The position numbers and the translations under genes are program-made. A stretch of DNA of 64,000 nt from Actinomadura spongiicola (GTDB lineage Bacteria; Actinomycetota; Actinomycetes; Streptosporangiales; Streptosporangiaceae), in contig NZ_QVNQ01000002.1 in NCBI RefSeq assembly GCF_003432485.1, forward strand, positions 186,001 through 250,000, given 5' to 3'. Of the stretch, positions 53,004 to 62,197 are shown one piece after another. The notes beneath the pieces were generated by a model that was not told the origin of the DNA, did no database searches, and saw only the letters and a list, made by a program, of their open reading frames with translations. Each line of letters starts with the position of its first letter. The stretch's first letter is position 1.

Positions 53004-54241
<1,238 letters not shown>

Positions 54242-54276
54242 CCGAGGCGCTCTGGGCGGTGCCTATCCTGGATGAG

Positions 54277-54366
54277 CTTGTCCCCGCCTCTGCGGGGATG
54301 GTCCGTTGAAGGTGTTCGTGTCGATCTTCGGCAGGGAGTGGTCCCCGCGCCCGCGGGGATGAGCGG
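54277..54366. CRISPR. single-spacer, type I-E-like mini-array whose spacer matches nusG
   Basis: Two 29-nt units (54277-54305 and 54338-54366) share TCCCCGC-N4-GCGGGGATG followed by five bases, the layout of actinobacterial type I-E repeats; their ends differ. They bracket exactly 32 bases, the normal I-E spacer length. That segment equals nusG 54167-54198 at 26 of 32 positions, and it encodes [10 protein letters not shown] against [10 protein letters not shown] in nusG. No cas genes are in the window. A pair of terminator-like hairpins around a nusG duplication is the alternative reading. Confidence 0.6.
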
Positions 54367-54463
54367 ACCTCAGCGGTTCCTACACGGTGGATGCGTCCCA
54401 GCCGCCGTGTTGCCCGGACGTCCGGGAGTCGGAACCACCGATAAATGGGACAAAGGGGTTCAC

Positions 54464-54892
54464 ATGCCTCCGAGAAAGAAGCCGGTCGCGCTGGTCAAAG
54501 TCCAGCTTCAGGCGGGCGCGGCGACACCGGCGCCGCCGGTGGGTACCGCGCTCGGTCCGCACGGTGTCAACATCATGGACTTCTGCAAGCAGTACAACGC
54601 TGCCACGGAGTCCCAGCGCGGCAACGTCATCCCCGTAGAGATCACCATCTACGAGGACCGGTCGTTCAGCTTCGTCACCAAGACCCCGCCCGCCGCGCAG
54701 CTCATCCTGAAGGCCGCGGGCGTGGAGAAGGGCAGCGGCGAGCCGCACAAGACCAAGGTCGGTTCCATCACCCGCGACCAGGTCCGCGAGATCGCCACGA
54801 CGAAGATGCCCGACCTCAACGCCAACGACCTCGACGCCGCCGAGAAGATCGTCGCCGGTACGGCGCGGTCGATGGGCATCGAGGTCAAGTAA
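54464..54892 (+). CDS. rplK: 50S ribosomal protein L11
   Basis: 142 aa: [67 protein letters not shown], then [36 protein letters not shown]. It binds the GTPase-associated region of 23S rRNA and is the site for thiostrepton and RelA effects. It is preceded by the 222-bp nusG-rplK gap with the CRISPR-like element. Confidence 0.97.
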   Translation: MPPRKKPVALVKVQLQAGAATPAPPVGTALGPHGVNIMDFCKQYNAATESQRGNVIPVEITIYEDRSFSFVTKTPPAAQLILKAAGVEKGSGEPHKTKVGSITRDQVREIATTKMPDLNANDLDAAEKIVAGTARSMGIEVK

Positions 54893-54918
54893 GAGGTCAC
54901 GCAGTACGTCCAGTGGGA

Positions 54919-54935
54919 GGGCCAGGCGCTGGCCC
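54919..54935 (+). other. small stem-loop between rplK and rplA
   Basis: GGGCCAG-GCG-CTGGCCC is a perfect 7-bp hairpin in the 74-bp gap before rplA. It could be part of an L1 autoregulatory site, since L1 represses its own operon by RNA binding in many bacteria; this is inference, as I did not match a consensus. Confidence 0.3.
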
Positions 54936-54966
54936 GCTACCACGAAGTTCCAGTGGAGGAACGAAC

Positions 54967-55683
54967 ATGAAGCGCAGCAAGGGTTACCGCGCCGCGGCGG
55001 ACAAGATCGACCGGGAGCGGCTGTACAGCCCGGCGGAGGCCGTGAAGCTGGCCAAGGAGACCACGGTCGTCAAGTTCGACCCGACCGTCGAGGTGGCCCT
55101 GCGGCTGGGTGTCGACCCGCGTAAGGCCGACCAGATGGTGCGTGGCACCGTCAACCTGCCGCACGGGACCGGTAAGACCGCCCGGGTGCTGGTGTTCGCC
55201 GTCGGCGCGAAGGCGGAGGAGGCGGAGTCGGCGGGTGCCGACCTGGTCGGCTCCGACGACCTGATCCAGCGGATCCAGGGTGGTTTCCTGGACTTCGACG
55301 CGGTGGTGGCGACGCCCGACCAGATGGGCAAGGTCGGACGGCTCGGTCGTGTCCTCGGTCCGCGTGGTCTGATGCCGAACCCGAAGACGGGCACGGTCAC
55401 GATGGACGTGGCGAAGGCCGTGTCCGACATCAAGGGCGGCAAGATCGAGTTCCGGGTGGACCGGCACGCGAACCTGCACTTCATCATCGGCCGGGCGTCG
55501 TTCGACGAGCGTCAGCTGGTGGAGAACTACGCGGCGGCCATCGAGGAGATCCAGCGGCTCAAGCCGTCCGCGGCGAAGGGCCGGTACGTGAAGAAGGCGG
55601 TGCTGACCACGTCGATGGGTCCGAGCATCCCGGTGGACCCGAACGCGATCCGTAACCTGACGGCGGACCTCGAAGCGGTCTGA
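54967..55683 (+). CDS. rplA: 50S ribosomal protein L1
   Basis: 238 aa. Typical L1 sequence: [30 protein letters not shown] near the start, [33 protein letters not shown], and [60 protein letters not shown]. It forms the L1 stalk and likely controls the rplKA message. It is followed by a terminator hairpin and then two lipoprotein genes, not directly by rplJ. Confidence 0.97.
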   Translation: MKRSKGYRAAADKIDRERLYSPAEAVKLAKETTVVKFDPTVEVALRLGVDPRKADQMVRGTVNLPHGTGKTARVLVFAVGAKAEEAESAGADLVGSDDLIQRIQGGFLDFDAVVATPDQMGKVGRLGRVLGPRGLMPNPKTGTVTMDVAKAVSDIKGGKIEFRVDRHANLHFIIGRASFDERQLVENYAAAIEEIQRLKPSAAKGRYVKKAVLTTSMGPSIPVDPNAIRNLTADLEAV

Positions 55684-55717
55684 CCGTCCCGGAGCTACGC
55701 GCCGGCAGTGTCATCAG

Positions 55718-55753
55718 GGTAGGGCGTCCTCGCCGCGGCGGGGGCGCCCTACC
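55718..55753 (+). terminator. stem-loop after rplA
   Basis: GGTAGGGCG at 55718-55726 pairs with CGCCCTACC at 55745-55753; the loop holds a second palindrome CGCCGCGGCG. It lies 35 bp behind rplA and separates the ribosomal operon from the lipoprotein genes. Confidence 0.65.
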
Positions 55754-55962
55754 GCTGTCCTGGGGTTTTCCGTCCGCCTTCCCGCTCTTCGCCGCGTCGA
55801 CCCTGAGTCTGTGGGCCCGCCGTGTCGGTGATCGGCAGGGGAGTGGGCTACGTCGGTGGTCGTACTGTCCGGGGCCCATTCGTACCACCGGGGGATGTAG
55901 CGCAGTTATCGCCTCGGGAGACTGGGAACACCAGCAGGGCGATCTAGGGAGGCTCTACCCTC

Positions 55963-56817
55963 ATGAACCGACGACTCATGGTGGCGGCCGGCGGCACCGC
56001 CGTGGGTGCCGCGCTTCTCCTGTCCGGATGTGGCGGGGACGGGACGACGAGCACCGAGAACATGAAGCTCAGCGCCGATCAGGCGCTGCTCAAGGCGTCC
56101 GAGAAGACCGGGCAGGCCGACACGTTCAAGGCCGATCTCACCGTGACCGGCACCGGCGACCATGTCGGCAAGGTCCGCGCCGACGGCCGGTTCCAGCTGC
56201 GTCCGTCGCTGAAGTTCAGCGCGAAGCTGGACGAGTTCAGCGCGGGCGGGCAGAGCGTCCCCGGTGTCCAGGGTCAGGCGTTGTTCGCGGACAACGTGCT
56301 GTACGCGAAGGTTCCGCGGCTCGCCCAGTTCGTCAGTGGCGGCAAGCCGTGGCTGAAGATCGACGTGAACCAGATGGCGCAGCGGACGGGCTTCGACGTC
56401 AAAGGGCTGATCCAGCAGGTGCAGCAGGTCGATCCGGCCGAGCAGACGAAGATGTTCACCGGTTCGAAGGACGCGCGCCGGGTCGGCACGGAGACGATCG
56501 ACGGGGTCAAGACCGTCCACTACACCGGGACGGTGACGGTCCAGGACGCGCTGAACCGCCTCGACCCACAGGCGCGGGAGAAGGTGCGGACGTGGCTGCC
56601 GAAGGACGACCGCGTCAACAGCAAGATCTCCTTCGATCTGTGGACGGACGGGGAGAACCTGCCGCGCAAGATCGTGTCGAAGGGGACGGGTCAGCAGGGC
56701 CAGACCGGCACGGTGACGGTCCTCTACAGCGACTACGGTAAGTCGTTCAAGGTCAACCCGCCGCCGTCCGACCAGGTGGGGCAGCTGTCGATGGGCGGGT
56801 TGCTCGGCGGTAACTGA
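55963..56817 (+). CDS. LprG/LppX-like lipoprotein (first of a tandem pair)
   Basis: 284 aa. The lipobox LLLSGC lies at about residues 18-23 and matches the signal peptide II pattern. The mature part resembles the LppX/LprAFG fold (half-barrel binding triacylated lipids): KLSADQALLKASEKTGQADTFKADLTVTG near the start, GQSVPGVQGQALFADNVLYAKVPRL and the central TIDGVKTVHYTGTVTV. About half the residues are shared in pattern with the next gene. Surface or cell-envelope located; lipid transport is the family's role, not shown here. Confidence 0.8.
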   Translation: MNRRLMVAAGGTAVGAALLLSGCGGDGTTSTENMKLSADQALLKASEKTGQADTFKADLTVTGTGDHVGKVRADGRFQLRPSLKFSAKLDEFSAGGQSVPGVQGQALFADNVLYAKVPRLAQFVSGGKPWLKIDVNQMAQRTGFDVKGLIQQVQQVDPAEQTKMFTGSKDARRVGTETIDGVKTVHYTGTVTVQDALNRLDPQAREKVRTWLPKDDRVNSKISFDLWTDGENLPRKIVSKGTGQQGQTGTVTVLYSDYGKSFKVNPPPSDQVGQLSMGGLLGGN

Positions 56818-56950
56818 AAACTGTCATACAAACGACATCACCGGACAGAGCGAACTCCGGCGGTCCCCGGTGCGTCTGATCTAGCATTCGGCTCCGACGG
56901 CCGGGCACGTCCTTGCGCCCGGCGCTAGCAGACCAAGGAGACCCCCCACG

Positions 56951-57841
56951 ATGATCCGACGTTTCGCCGCGGGCACGGTGCTGGCGACCGGCCTCGCCCT
57001 TTCGCTGACCGGGTGTCTCGGTGACGCCGGTAACAAAGTGGACGAGGCCGGCAAGAACCTGAAGCTGTCGGCCGCCCAAGTACTGGGTAAAACCGCGGAG
57101 AATACCGGCCGGGCCGATTCGTTCAAGGCTGAACTCTCGCTGGAGGTCACTGGATCGAGTGAGGGCAACGTCTCGGCGACCGGTGGTATGCAGTACCGGT
57201 CCAAGCCGGATCTCGCCTACAGCATGAGTTTCGACAAGATGACGGTCGGCGCCCAGTCGATGGGCGGCATGCAGTACGTCCTGGTCGACCGCACGATGTA
57301 CATGAAGATTCCGATGCTCTCGCAGCTCGGCGCCGGTACCGGTGCCGCGAACAAGCCGTGGCTGAAGATCTCGCTGGACGAGCTGGGCCAGAGGTCCGGC
57401 ATGAACATCGACGAGCTGCTCAAGCAGTCGCAGCAGATGGACCCCGTCCAGAACACCAAGATGCTCACGGCGTCGAAGGACGCTCGCGAGGTCGGCAAGG
57501 AGACGATCGGCGGCGTCGAGACGACGCACTACACCGGCACGTACCAGATGGAGGATGCGATCGCGAAGCTCACGCCCGAGCAGCAGCAGGCCGTCCGTAA
57601 GAACTACAGCGAGTTGGGCATGGGGACCATGTCCTTCGATCTGTGGGTGGACGACGAGCAGCTCCCGCGGAAGCTGGCGATGAAGTCGCCGCAGACCGCT
57701 CAGGGCGCGATGAGCATCTCGATGACGTACCGCGACTACGGTAAGCCGGTGGTGGTCACGGCGCCTCCGGCGAACGAGGTCACCGACCTCAGCAAGATGC
57801 TGAACGGTCTCGGTGGCGGCGGTGGCCTCCCGGGCAGCTGA
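56951..57841 (+). CDS. LprG/LppX-like lipoprotein (second of a tandem pair)
   Basis: 296 aa. Lipobox SLTGC at about residues 18-22. Its parallels to the preceding gene are clear: KLSAAQVLGKTAENTGRADSFKAELSLEVTG, KMLTASKDAREVGKETIGGVETTHYTGTYQMEDAIAKL and a final YRDYGKPVVVTAPPANEV. The Gly-rich C-terminus is short. It results from tandem duplication with the gene at 55963. Related actinomycetes also carry lipoprotein genes at this spot between rplA and rplJ, so the location is ancestral. Confidence 0.8.
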   Translation: MIRRFAAGTVLATGLALSLTGCLGDAGNKVDEAGKNLKLSAAQVLGKTAENTGRADSFKAELSLEVTGSSEGNVSATGGMQYRSKPDLAYSMSFDKMTVGAQSMGGMQYVLVDRTMYMKIPMLSQLGAGTGAANKPWLKISLDELGQRSGMNIDELLKQSQQMDPVQNTKMLTASKDAREVGKETIGGVETTHYTGTYQMEDAIAKLTPEQQQAVRKNYSELGMGTMSFDLWVDDEQLPRKLAMKSPQTAQGAMSISMTYRDYGKPVVVTAPPANEVTDLSKMLNGLGGGGGLPGS

Positions 57842-57874
57842 CCCGAGGCACCGCACTGTTCGAGGGCTCGAAAC

Positions 57875-57904
57875 GGGGACCGCGCCGCGATCGGCGCGGT
57901 CCCC
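57875..57904 (+). terminator. 13-bp perfect stem-loop after the second lipoprotein gene
   Basis: GGGGACCGCGCCG at 57875-57887 pairs exactly with 57892-57904 around the tetraloop CGAT. It is 34 bp after the stop and 17 bp ahead of the rplJ promoter, a tight boundary. Confidence 0.8.
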
Positions 57905-57920
57905 GCGCGCTCTACCGGTT

Positions 57921-57949
57921 TTGGGCCCGGCGAGTCGATGAGGTAGCCT
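57921..57949 (+). promoter_or_regulatory. promoter of the rplJL operon
   Basis: TTGGGC at 57921-57926 and TAGCCT at 57944-57949 are separated by 17 bp. The predicted start near 57956 lies directly at the first conserved base block of the L10 leader. Confidence 0.55.
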
Positions 57950-57955
57950 GCTTGA

Positions 57956-58071
57956 CGCCGAAGACCGCCGGTCGTCACCTCGCCTGGGGTGACCGAAGGA
58001 CCCGATCTCATGTCGGGCGGCCTGCGTAGGTGAGACGAGAGCTTCCCGCATGGCCTTCCCGCCGTGCCTGG
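57956..58071 (+). ncRNA. ribosomal L10 leader RNA
   Basis: The 5' leader of rplJ contains GAAGACCGCCGGTCG, GAAGGACCCGA and TAGGTGAGACGAGAGC, the pieces of the known L10-leader structure that binds the L10-L12 complex for autogenous control. A U-run terminator follows immediately, as expected for attenuation. Confidence 0.8.
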
Positions 58072-58103
58072 ACGCCCCGTGCGCCTGCGCCGGGGCGTTT
58101 TTT
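58072..58103 (+). terminator. attenuator in the rplJL leader
   Basis: ACGCCCCG at 58072-58079 pairs with CGGGGCGT at 58091-58098, and TTTTTT follows at 58098-58103. It is a true intrinsic terminator in front of rplJ. Binding of L10-L12 to the leader could favour it and cut transcription. Confidence 0.8.
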
Positions 58104-58182
58104 GGTCGATCCGAACCGTTCCGCCGGTCGTTCGCGGGGCCGGTGAGGGTCGTGACCACCCAGGTAATCGGAAGGAGGCCGC

Positions 58183-58755
58183 ATGGCCAAGGCCGACAAG
58201 GACGCGGCGATCGCCGAGCTCAGGCAGGAGTTCGAGAGCTCCAACGGCGCCGTGCTGACCGAGTACCGCGGGCTGACCGTCGCGCAGGTCAGGGAACTGC
58301 GCGGCAACCTCGGCGAGACCGCACGGTTTCGCGTGGTGAAGAACACGCTGACCAAGCGCGCGGCGAACGAGGCCGGTCTCGACGAGCGGTTCCGTGACTG
58401 GCTGGAGGGCCCGTCGGCGATCGCGTTCGTGCGCGGCGACGTGGTCGAGGCCGCCAAGGGTCTGCGTGACTTCGCCAAGGCCAACCCGATGCTGGTGATC
58501 AAGGGCGGTTTCATCGACGGTCAGTCGATGGACGCCGAGCAGGTCACCAAGCTGGCGGACCTGGAGTCTCGCGAGGTTCTGCTCGCGAAGCTCGCCGGTG
58601 CGATGAAGGCGTCCATGGCGAACGCCGCCGGGCTCTTCAACGCCCTGCCGACGCAGACGGCCCAGCTCGTCGAGGCGCTGCGCGTCAAGCGCGAGGCGGA
58701 GGGCGAGTCCGCCGAAGCCCCGGCCGAACAGCCCGCCGAGGCGTCAGCCGAGTAG
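58183..58755 (+). CDS. rplJ: 50S ribosomal protein L10
   Basis: 190 aa: [33 protein letters not shown]...[20 protein letters not shown]...[72 protein letters not shown]. It carries an Ala/Glu tail of ~15 residues at the C-terminus. It anchors L7/L12 dimers on the stalk. An AGGAGG lies just upstream of the ATG at 58183. Confidence 0.97.
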   Translation: MAKADKDAAIAELRQEFESSNGAVLTEYRGLTVAQVRELRGNLGETARFRVVKNTLTKRAANEAGLDERFRDWLEGPSAIAFVRGDVVEAAKGLRDFAKANPMLVIKGGFIDGQSMDAEQVTKLADLESREVLLAKLAGAMKASMANAAGLFNALPTQTAQLVEALRVKREAEGESAEAPAEQPAEASAE

Positions 58756-58808
58756 GCACCGCGGTTACGTAATCCCCAGTTTTCACAAGCCATAGCGGAG
58801 GAAAGATC

Positions 58809-59201
58809 ATGGCGAAGCTCAGCACCGACGAGCTGCTCGACGCGTTCAAGGAGATGACGCTCCTGGAGCTGTCGGGGTTCCTGAAGGAGTTCGAGGAGAC
58901 CTTCGACGTCAAGGCCGCCGCGCCGGTCGCGGCCGTGGCCGCCGTGCCGGGCGCCCCGGCCGCCGGTGGTGGCGAGGAGGCCGCGGCCCAGGACGAGTTC
59001 GATGTCATCCTGGAGGCCGCCGGCGACAAGAAGATCCAGGTCATCAAGGAGGTTCGCGCGCTGACGAGCCTCGGCCTCAAGGAGGCCAAGGACCTGGTCG
59101 ACGGTGCGCCGAAGCCGCTGCTGGAGAAGGTCAACAAGGAGGCCGCCGACAAGGCCAAGGAGGCCCTGGAGAAGGCGGGCGCGACGGTCACCGTCAAGTA
59201 G
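58809..59201 (+). CDS. rplL: 50S ribosomal protein L7/L12
   Basis: 130 aa: [35 protein letters not shown]-terminal dimer domain, an Ala/Gly/Pro hinge ([14 protein letters not shown]), and the C-terminal domain [67 protein letters not shown]. It recruits translation factors. Followed by a strong terminator. Confidence 0.97.
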   Translation: MAKLSTDELLDAFKEMTLLELSGFLKEFEETFDVKAAAPVAAVAAVPGAPAAGGGEEAAAQDEFDVILEAAGDKKIQVIKEVRALTSLGLKEAKDLVDGAPKPLLEKVNKEAADKAKEALEKAGATVTVK

Positions 59202-59223
59202 GCTCCGGCCACCGCTGCGTCGA

Positions 59224-59260
59224 GAGGCGGTCGTCCACCTGGTGTGGACGGCCGCCTTTT
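59224..59260 (+). terminator. intrinsic terminator of the rplJL operon
   Basis: AGGCGGTCGTCCA at 59224-59236 pairs with 59244-59256 with one G-U, followed by a TTTTT run at 59256-59260. It is a canonical rho-independent terminator 22 bp after rplL. Confidence 0.85.
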
Positions 59261-59477
59261 TCGTGTGTTGGCGGTACGTAACGATTCGCTCACAACGCCA
59301 TATTTCGTCGCCGAACCGTCGGGGAACCCCTTCCATTTCGTCAGCGGGCCGCTACGGTAGGGGACCGGCTACCGAGGGGTAGCAAGAGGGCGGTCACCCT
59401 ATGTAACGGCAGACCGGACCGGAGCGCTCGTCGCTCACCGGGTCCGGTGTTCCCCCGGCCTGGACGGATGGTGACGA

Positions 59478-60554
59478 GTGGGCGTCGAGATCAGAGTCGA
59501 GGGCTTGACGAAGTCCTTCGGTCGGCAGGTCATCTGGCAGGACGTGTCGTTGACCGTTCCGGCCGGTGAGATCTCTGTTCTTCTCGGCCCGTCCGGCACC
59601 GGCAAGTCGGTGTTCCTGAAGTCGCTCGTCGGACTGTTGAAACCCGACCGGGGGCATATCTGGATCGGCGACCGCGACCTGCCGCGCCTTTCCGAGTCGA
59701 AGCTGTACGAGACACGGAAGCTGTTCGGAGTTCTGTTCCAGGACGGCGCCCTGTTCGGCTCCATGAACCTCTTCGACAACGTCGCGTTCCCGTTGCGCGA
59801 GCACACGAGGAAGCGCGAGTCCGAGATCAAGCGGATCGTTCTCGACAAGATGGAGATGGTGGGGCTGCTCGGCGCCGAGCACAAGCTGCCCGGCGAGATC
59901 TCCGGCGGGATGAGGAAGCGGGCCGGGCTCGCCCGCGCGCTGGTGCTTGACCCGGAGATCCTGCTGGTGGACGAGCCCGACTCGGGTCTCGACCCGGTCC
60001 GCACCGCGTTCCTGAACCAGGTGTTCCTCGACCTGAACGCGCAGATCGGCGCGACGTTCCTCATCGTCACCCACGACATCAACACGGCCAGGACGCTGCC
60101 CGACAACATCGGCCTGCTGTATCAGCGGCATCTCGCGATGTTCGGCCCTCGGGAGATGTTGCTGTCCAGTGAGGAGCCGGTCGTCCGGCAGTTCCTCAAC
60201 GCCAGCAAGGTCGGCCCGATCGGGATGTCGGAGGAGAAGGACGAGTCGGAACTGGAGGCCGAGGCGAGGTCGGGACAGGATCCCGGCCGTCTTCCGCCGA
60301 TCCCGCCGCAGCAGATGCCGAGCGACGGGTTGATCCGGGCCGGGATGCACGCGCCGGGTGCCTGGTGCGCGGCGCACGGTGTCACCCCGCCGCCCGGATC
60401 GTTCGTCGACGAGCAGGGCCGCGACTGGGTGGAGGAGTGGCCGCGGTACGTGGCGTCCATGACCGAGGCCGCCGGTATGGCCGGTTCCGTCCCGAGCCGT
60501 CCGGGTCGAACCGATCCGTCGCGGCGCCGGTACGACGCGGGCGCGGAATCCTGA
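59478..60554 (+). CDS. Mce-system ABC ATPase (MceG/Mkl type)
   Basis: 358 aa from GTG 59478. ABC signature elements are complete: Walker A LLGPSGTGKSVFLKSLVG (about residues 35-50), Q-loop FGVLFQDGALFGSMN, C-loop LPGEISGGMRKRAGLARAL and Walker B EILLVDEPDSGLDPV with H-loop THD. The ~100-residue C-terminal extension is usual for actinobacterial Mkl/MceG. It energises lipid or sterol import by the Mce complex. Its TGA overlaps the first yrbE ATG. Confidence 0.92.
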   Translation: MGVEIRVEGLTKSFGRQVIWQDVSLTVPAGEISVLLGPSGTGKSVFLKSLVGLLKPDRGHIWIGDRDLPRLSESKLYETRKLFGVLFQDGALFGSMNLFDNVAFPLREHTRKRESEIKRIVLDKMEMVGLLGAEHKLPGEISGGMRKRAGLARALVLDPEILLVDEPDSGLDPVRTAFLNQVFLDLNAQIGATFLIVTHDINTARTLPDNIGLLYQRHLAMFGPREMLLSSEEPVVRQFLNASKVGPIGMSEEKDESELEAEARSGQDPGRLPPIPPQQMPSDGLIRAGMHAPGAWCAAHGVTPPPGSFVDEQGRDWVEEWPRYVASMTEAAGMAGSVPSRPGRTDPSRRRYDAGAES

Positions 60555-61342
60555 TGTCCGGTCGTGTCGGCGACGGCGTCGTCAATGTCATGATCAGGGA
60601 GCCGGGCCGGTTCTTCGCGTTGTGCCTGGACACGGGCCGCGCGATGTTCCGGTGGCCGTTCCAGTGGCGCGAGTTCGTCCAGCAGGCCTGGTTCATCGTC
60701 AGCGTCACCGTCGTCCCGACGATGCTGGTCGCGATCCCCTTCGGCGGGATCTTGTCGTTGCAGGTCGGCGGGCTGATCAGGCAGCTCGGCGCGCAGTCCT
60801 ACACCGGGGCGACGGCGGTGGTCGCGATCGTCCGGGAGGCCAGCCCGCTGGTCACGTCGCTGCTGGTCGCGGGGGCCGCGGGCGCGGCGATCTGCGCCGA
60901 CATCGGGTCGCGGAAGATCCGTGAGGAGATCGACGCGATGGAGGTGCTGGGCATCGACCCGCTGCACCGCCTCGTCGTCCCGCGGGTGCTCGCCTGCGCG
61001 TTCGTCGCGCTGTTCCTGAACGGCCTGGTGTCGGTGGTCGGCCTGATGGGCGGCTACTTCTTCAACGTCATGTTGCAGGACGGCACGCCCGGCGCGTACC
61101 TGGCGTCGTTCAACGCGATCGCGCAACTGCCCGACCTGCTTCAGGCGGAGTTCAAGGCGTTCGTGTTCGGCGTCACCGCCGGGCTCGTCGCGTCCTACAA
61201 GGGCCTGAACGCCAGGGGCGGCCCGAAGGGGGTGGGTGACGCGGTCAACCAGACCGTCGTCATCACGTTCATGCTGCTGTTCCTGGAGAACTTCCTGATC
61301 TCCGCGCTGTACTTCCAGCTCGTCCCGTCGAAGGGCATGTGA
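60554..61342 (+). CDS. YrbE/MlaE-family permease (first)
   Basis: 262 aa with five to six hydrophobic helices. The conserved loop of the MlaE permease family lies in the middle: AGAAGAAICADIGSRKIREEIDAMEVLGIDPLHRLVVPRVLA, including the EExDAM/ExL coupling region that contacts the ATPase. YrbE proteins form the membrane pore with the Mce ring outside. Start in TGATG overlap with the ATPase gene. Confidence 0.92.
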   Translation: MSGRVGDGVVNVMIREPGRFFALCLDTGRAMFRWPFQWREFVQQAWFIVSVTVVPTMLVAIPFGGILSLQVGGLIRQLGAQSYTGATAVVAIVREASPLVTSLLVAGAAGAAICADIGSRKIREEIDAMEVLGIDPLHRLVVPRVLACAFVALFLNGLVSVVGLMGGYFFNVMLQDGTPGAYLASFNAIAQLPDLLQAEFKAFVFGVTAGLVASYKGLNARGGPKGVGDAVNQTVVITFMLLFLENFLISALYFQLVPSKGM

Positions 61343-62190
61343 GGCCCGTGCCGGGAAGTGGGACGACATGGTCGGCGCGGTGGTTGAACGCGCTGCTGCG
61401 GTGGCTGGACGACCTCGGCCACCAGGTGTCGTTCTACACCCGCGCGTTCGCGTGGGTGTTCCGGGTGCTGCGCCGCTACCGCACCGAGGTGCTGCGGCTG
61501 CTCGCGGAGGTCAGCCTCGGCACGGGCGGCCTCGCCGTGATCGGCGGCTCGGTGGCGATCGTCGGCTTCATGACGTTCTTCACCGGCAGCCAGGTCGGCC
61601 TCCAAGGCTACGAGTCCCTGAACCAGATCGGCACGGCCGCGTTCACCGGGTTCGTCGCGTCGTACTTCAACACGCGGGAGATCGCGCCGCTGGTGTCGGC
61701 GCTGGCGCTGTCGGCGACGGTCGGGTGCGGGTTCACCGCGCAGCTCGGCGCGATGCGGATCTCGGACGAGATCGACGCGCTGGAGGTCATGGCCGTTCCG
61801 TCGATGCCGTTCCTGGTCACGACCCGGATGCTGGCCGGGATGATCGCGGTCGTTCCGCTGTACATCGTGGGGCTGCTGGCGTCCTATGGCGCGACCCGGG
61901 TGATCGTGACCGTGTTCTACGGGCAGTCGACCGGCACCTACGACCACTATTTCCGGCTGTTCCTCCCGCCGACGGACATTCTCTGGTCGTTCGGCAAGGT
62001 GATCGTCTTCTCGGTACTGGTGATGCTGATCCACTGCTACTACGGCTACCACGCGAGCGGCGGGCCCGCGGGTGTCGGCGTGGCGGTGGGCCGCGCGGTG
62101 CGCACCAGCATCGTGGTGATCAACGTGGCCGATCTGATGCTCGGCATGGCGATCTGGGGCACCGACACGACCGTCCGGATAGCGGGGTGA
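61339..62190 (+). CDS. YrbE/MlaE-family permease (second)
   Basis: 283 aa; GTG 61339 overlaps the previous stop by 4 bp. Family loop GCGFTAQLGAMRISDEIDALEVMAVPSMPFLVTTRMLAGM is present, with five to six helices. It forms a heterodimer with the preceding permease. Confidence 0.92.
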   Translation: MRPVPGSGTTWSARWLNALLRWLDDLGHQVSFYTRAFAWVFRVLRRYRTEVLRLLAEVSLGTGGLAVIGGSVAIVGFMTFFTGSQVGLQGYESLNQIGTAAFTGFVASYFNTREIAPLVSALALSATVGCGFTAQLGAMRISDEIDALEVMAVPSMPFLVTTRMLAGMIAVVPLYIVGLLASYGATRVIVTVFYGQSTGTYDHYFRLFLPPTDILWSFGKVIVFSVLVMLIHCYYGYHASGGPAGVGVAVGRAVRTSIVVINVADLMLGMAIWGTDTTVRIAG

Positions 62191-62197
62191 CGCCGAC

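Noticed and set aside
54242..54463. Pure terminator pair between nusG and rplK
   Set aside because: Each unit can form a hairpin, but the 29-32-29 spacing and the spacer-bounded nusG match are not explained by terminators; kept as alternative in the CRISPR entry.
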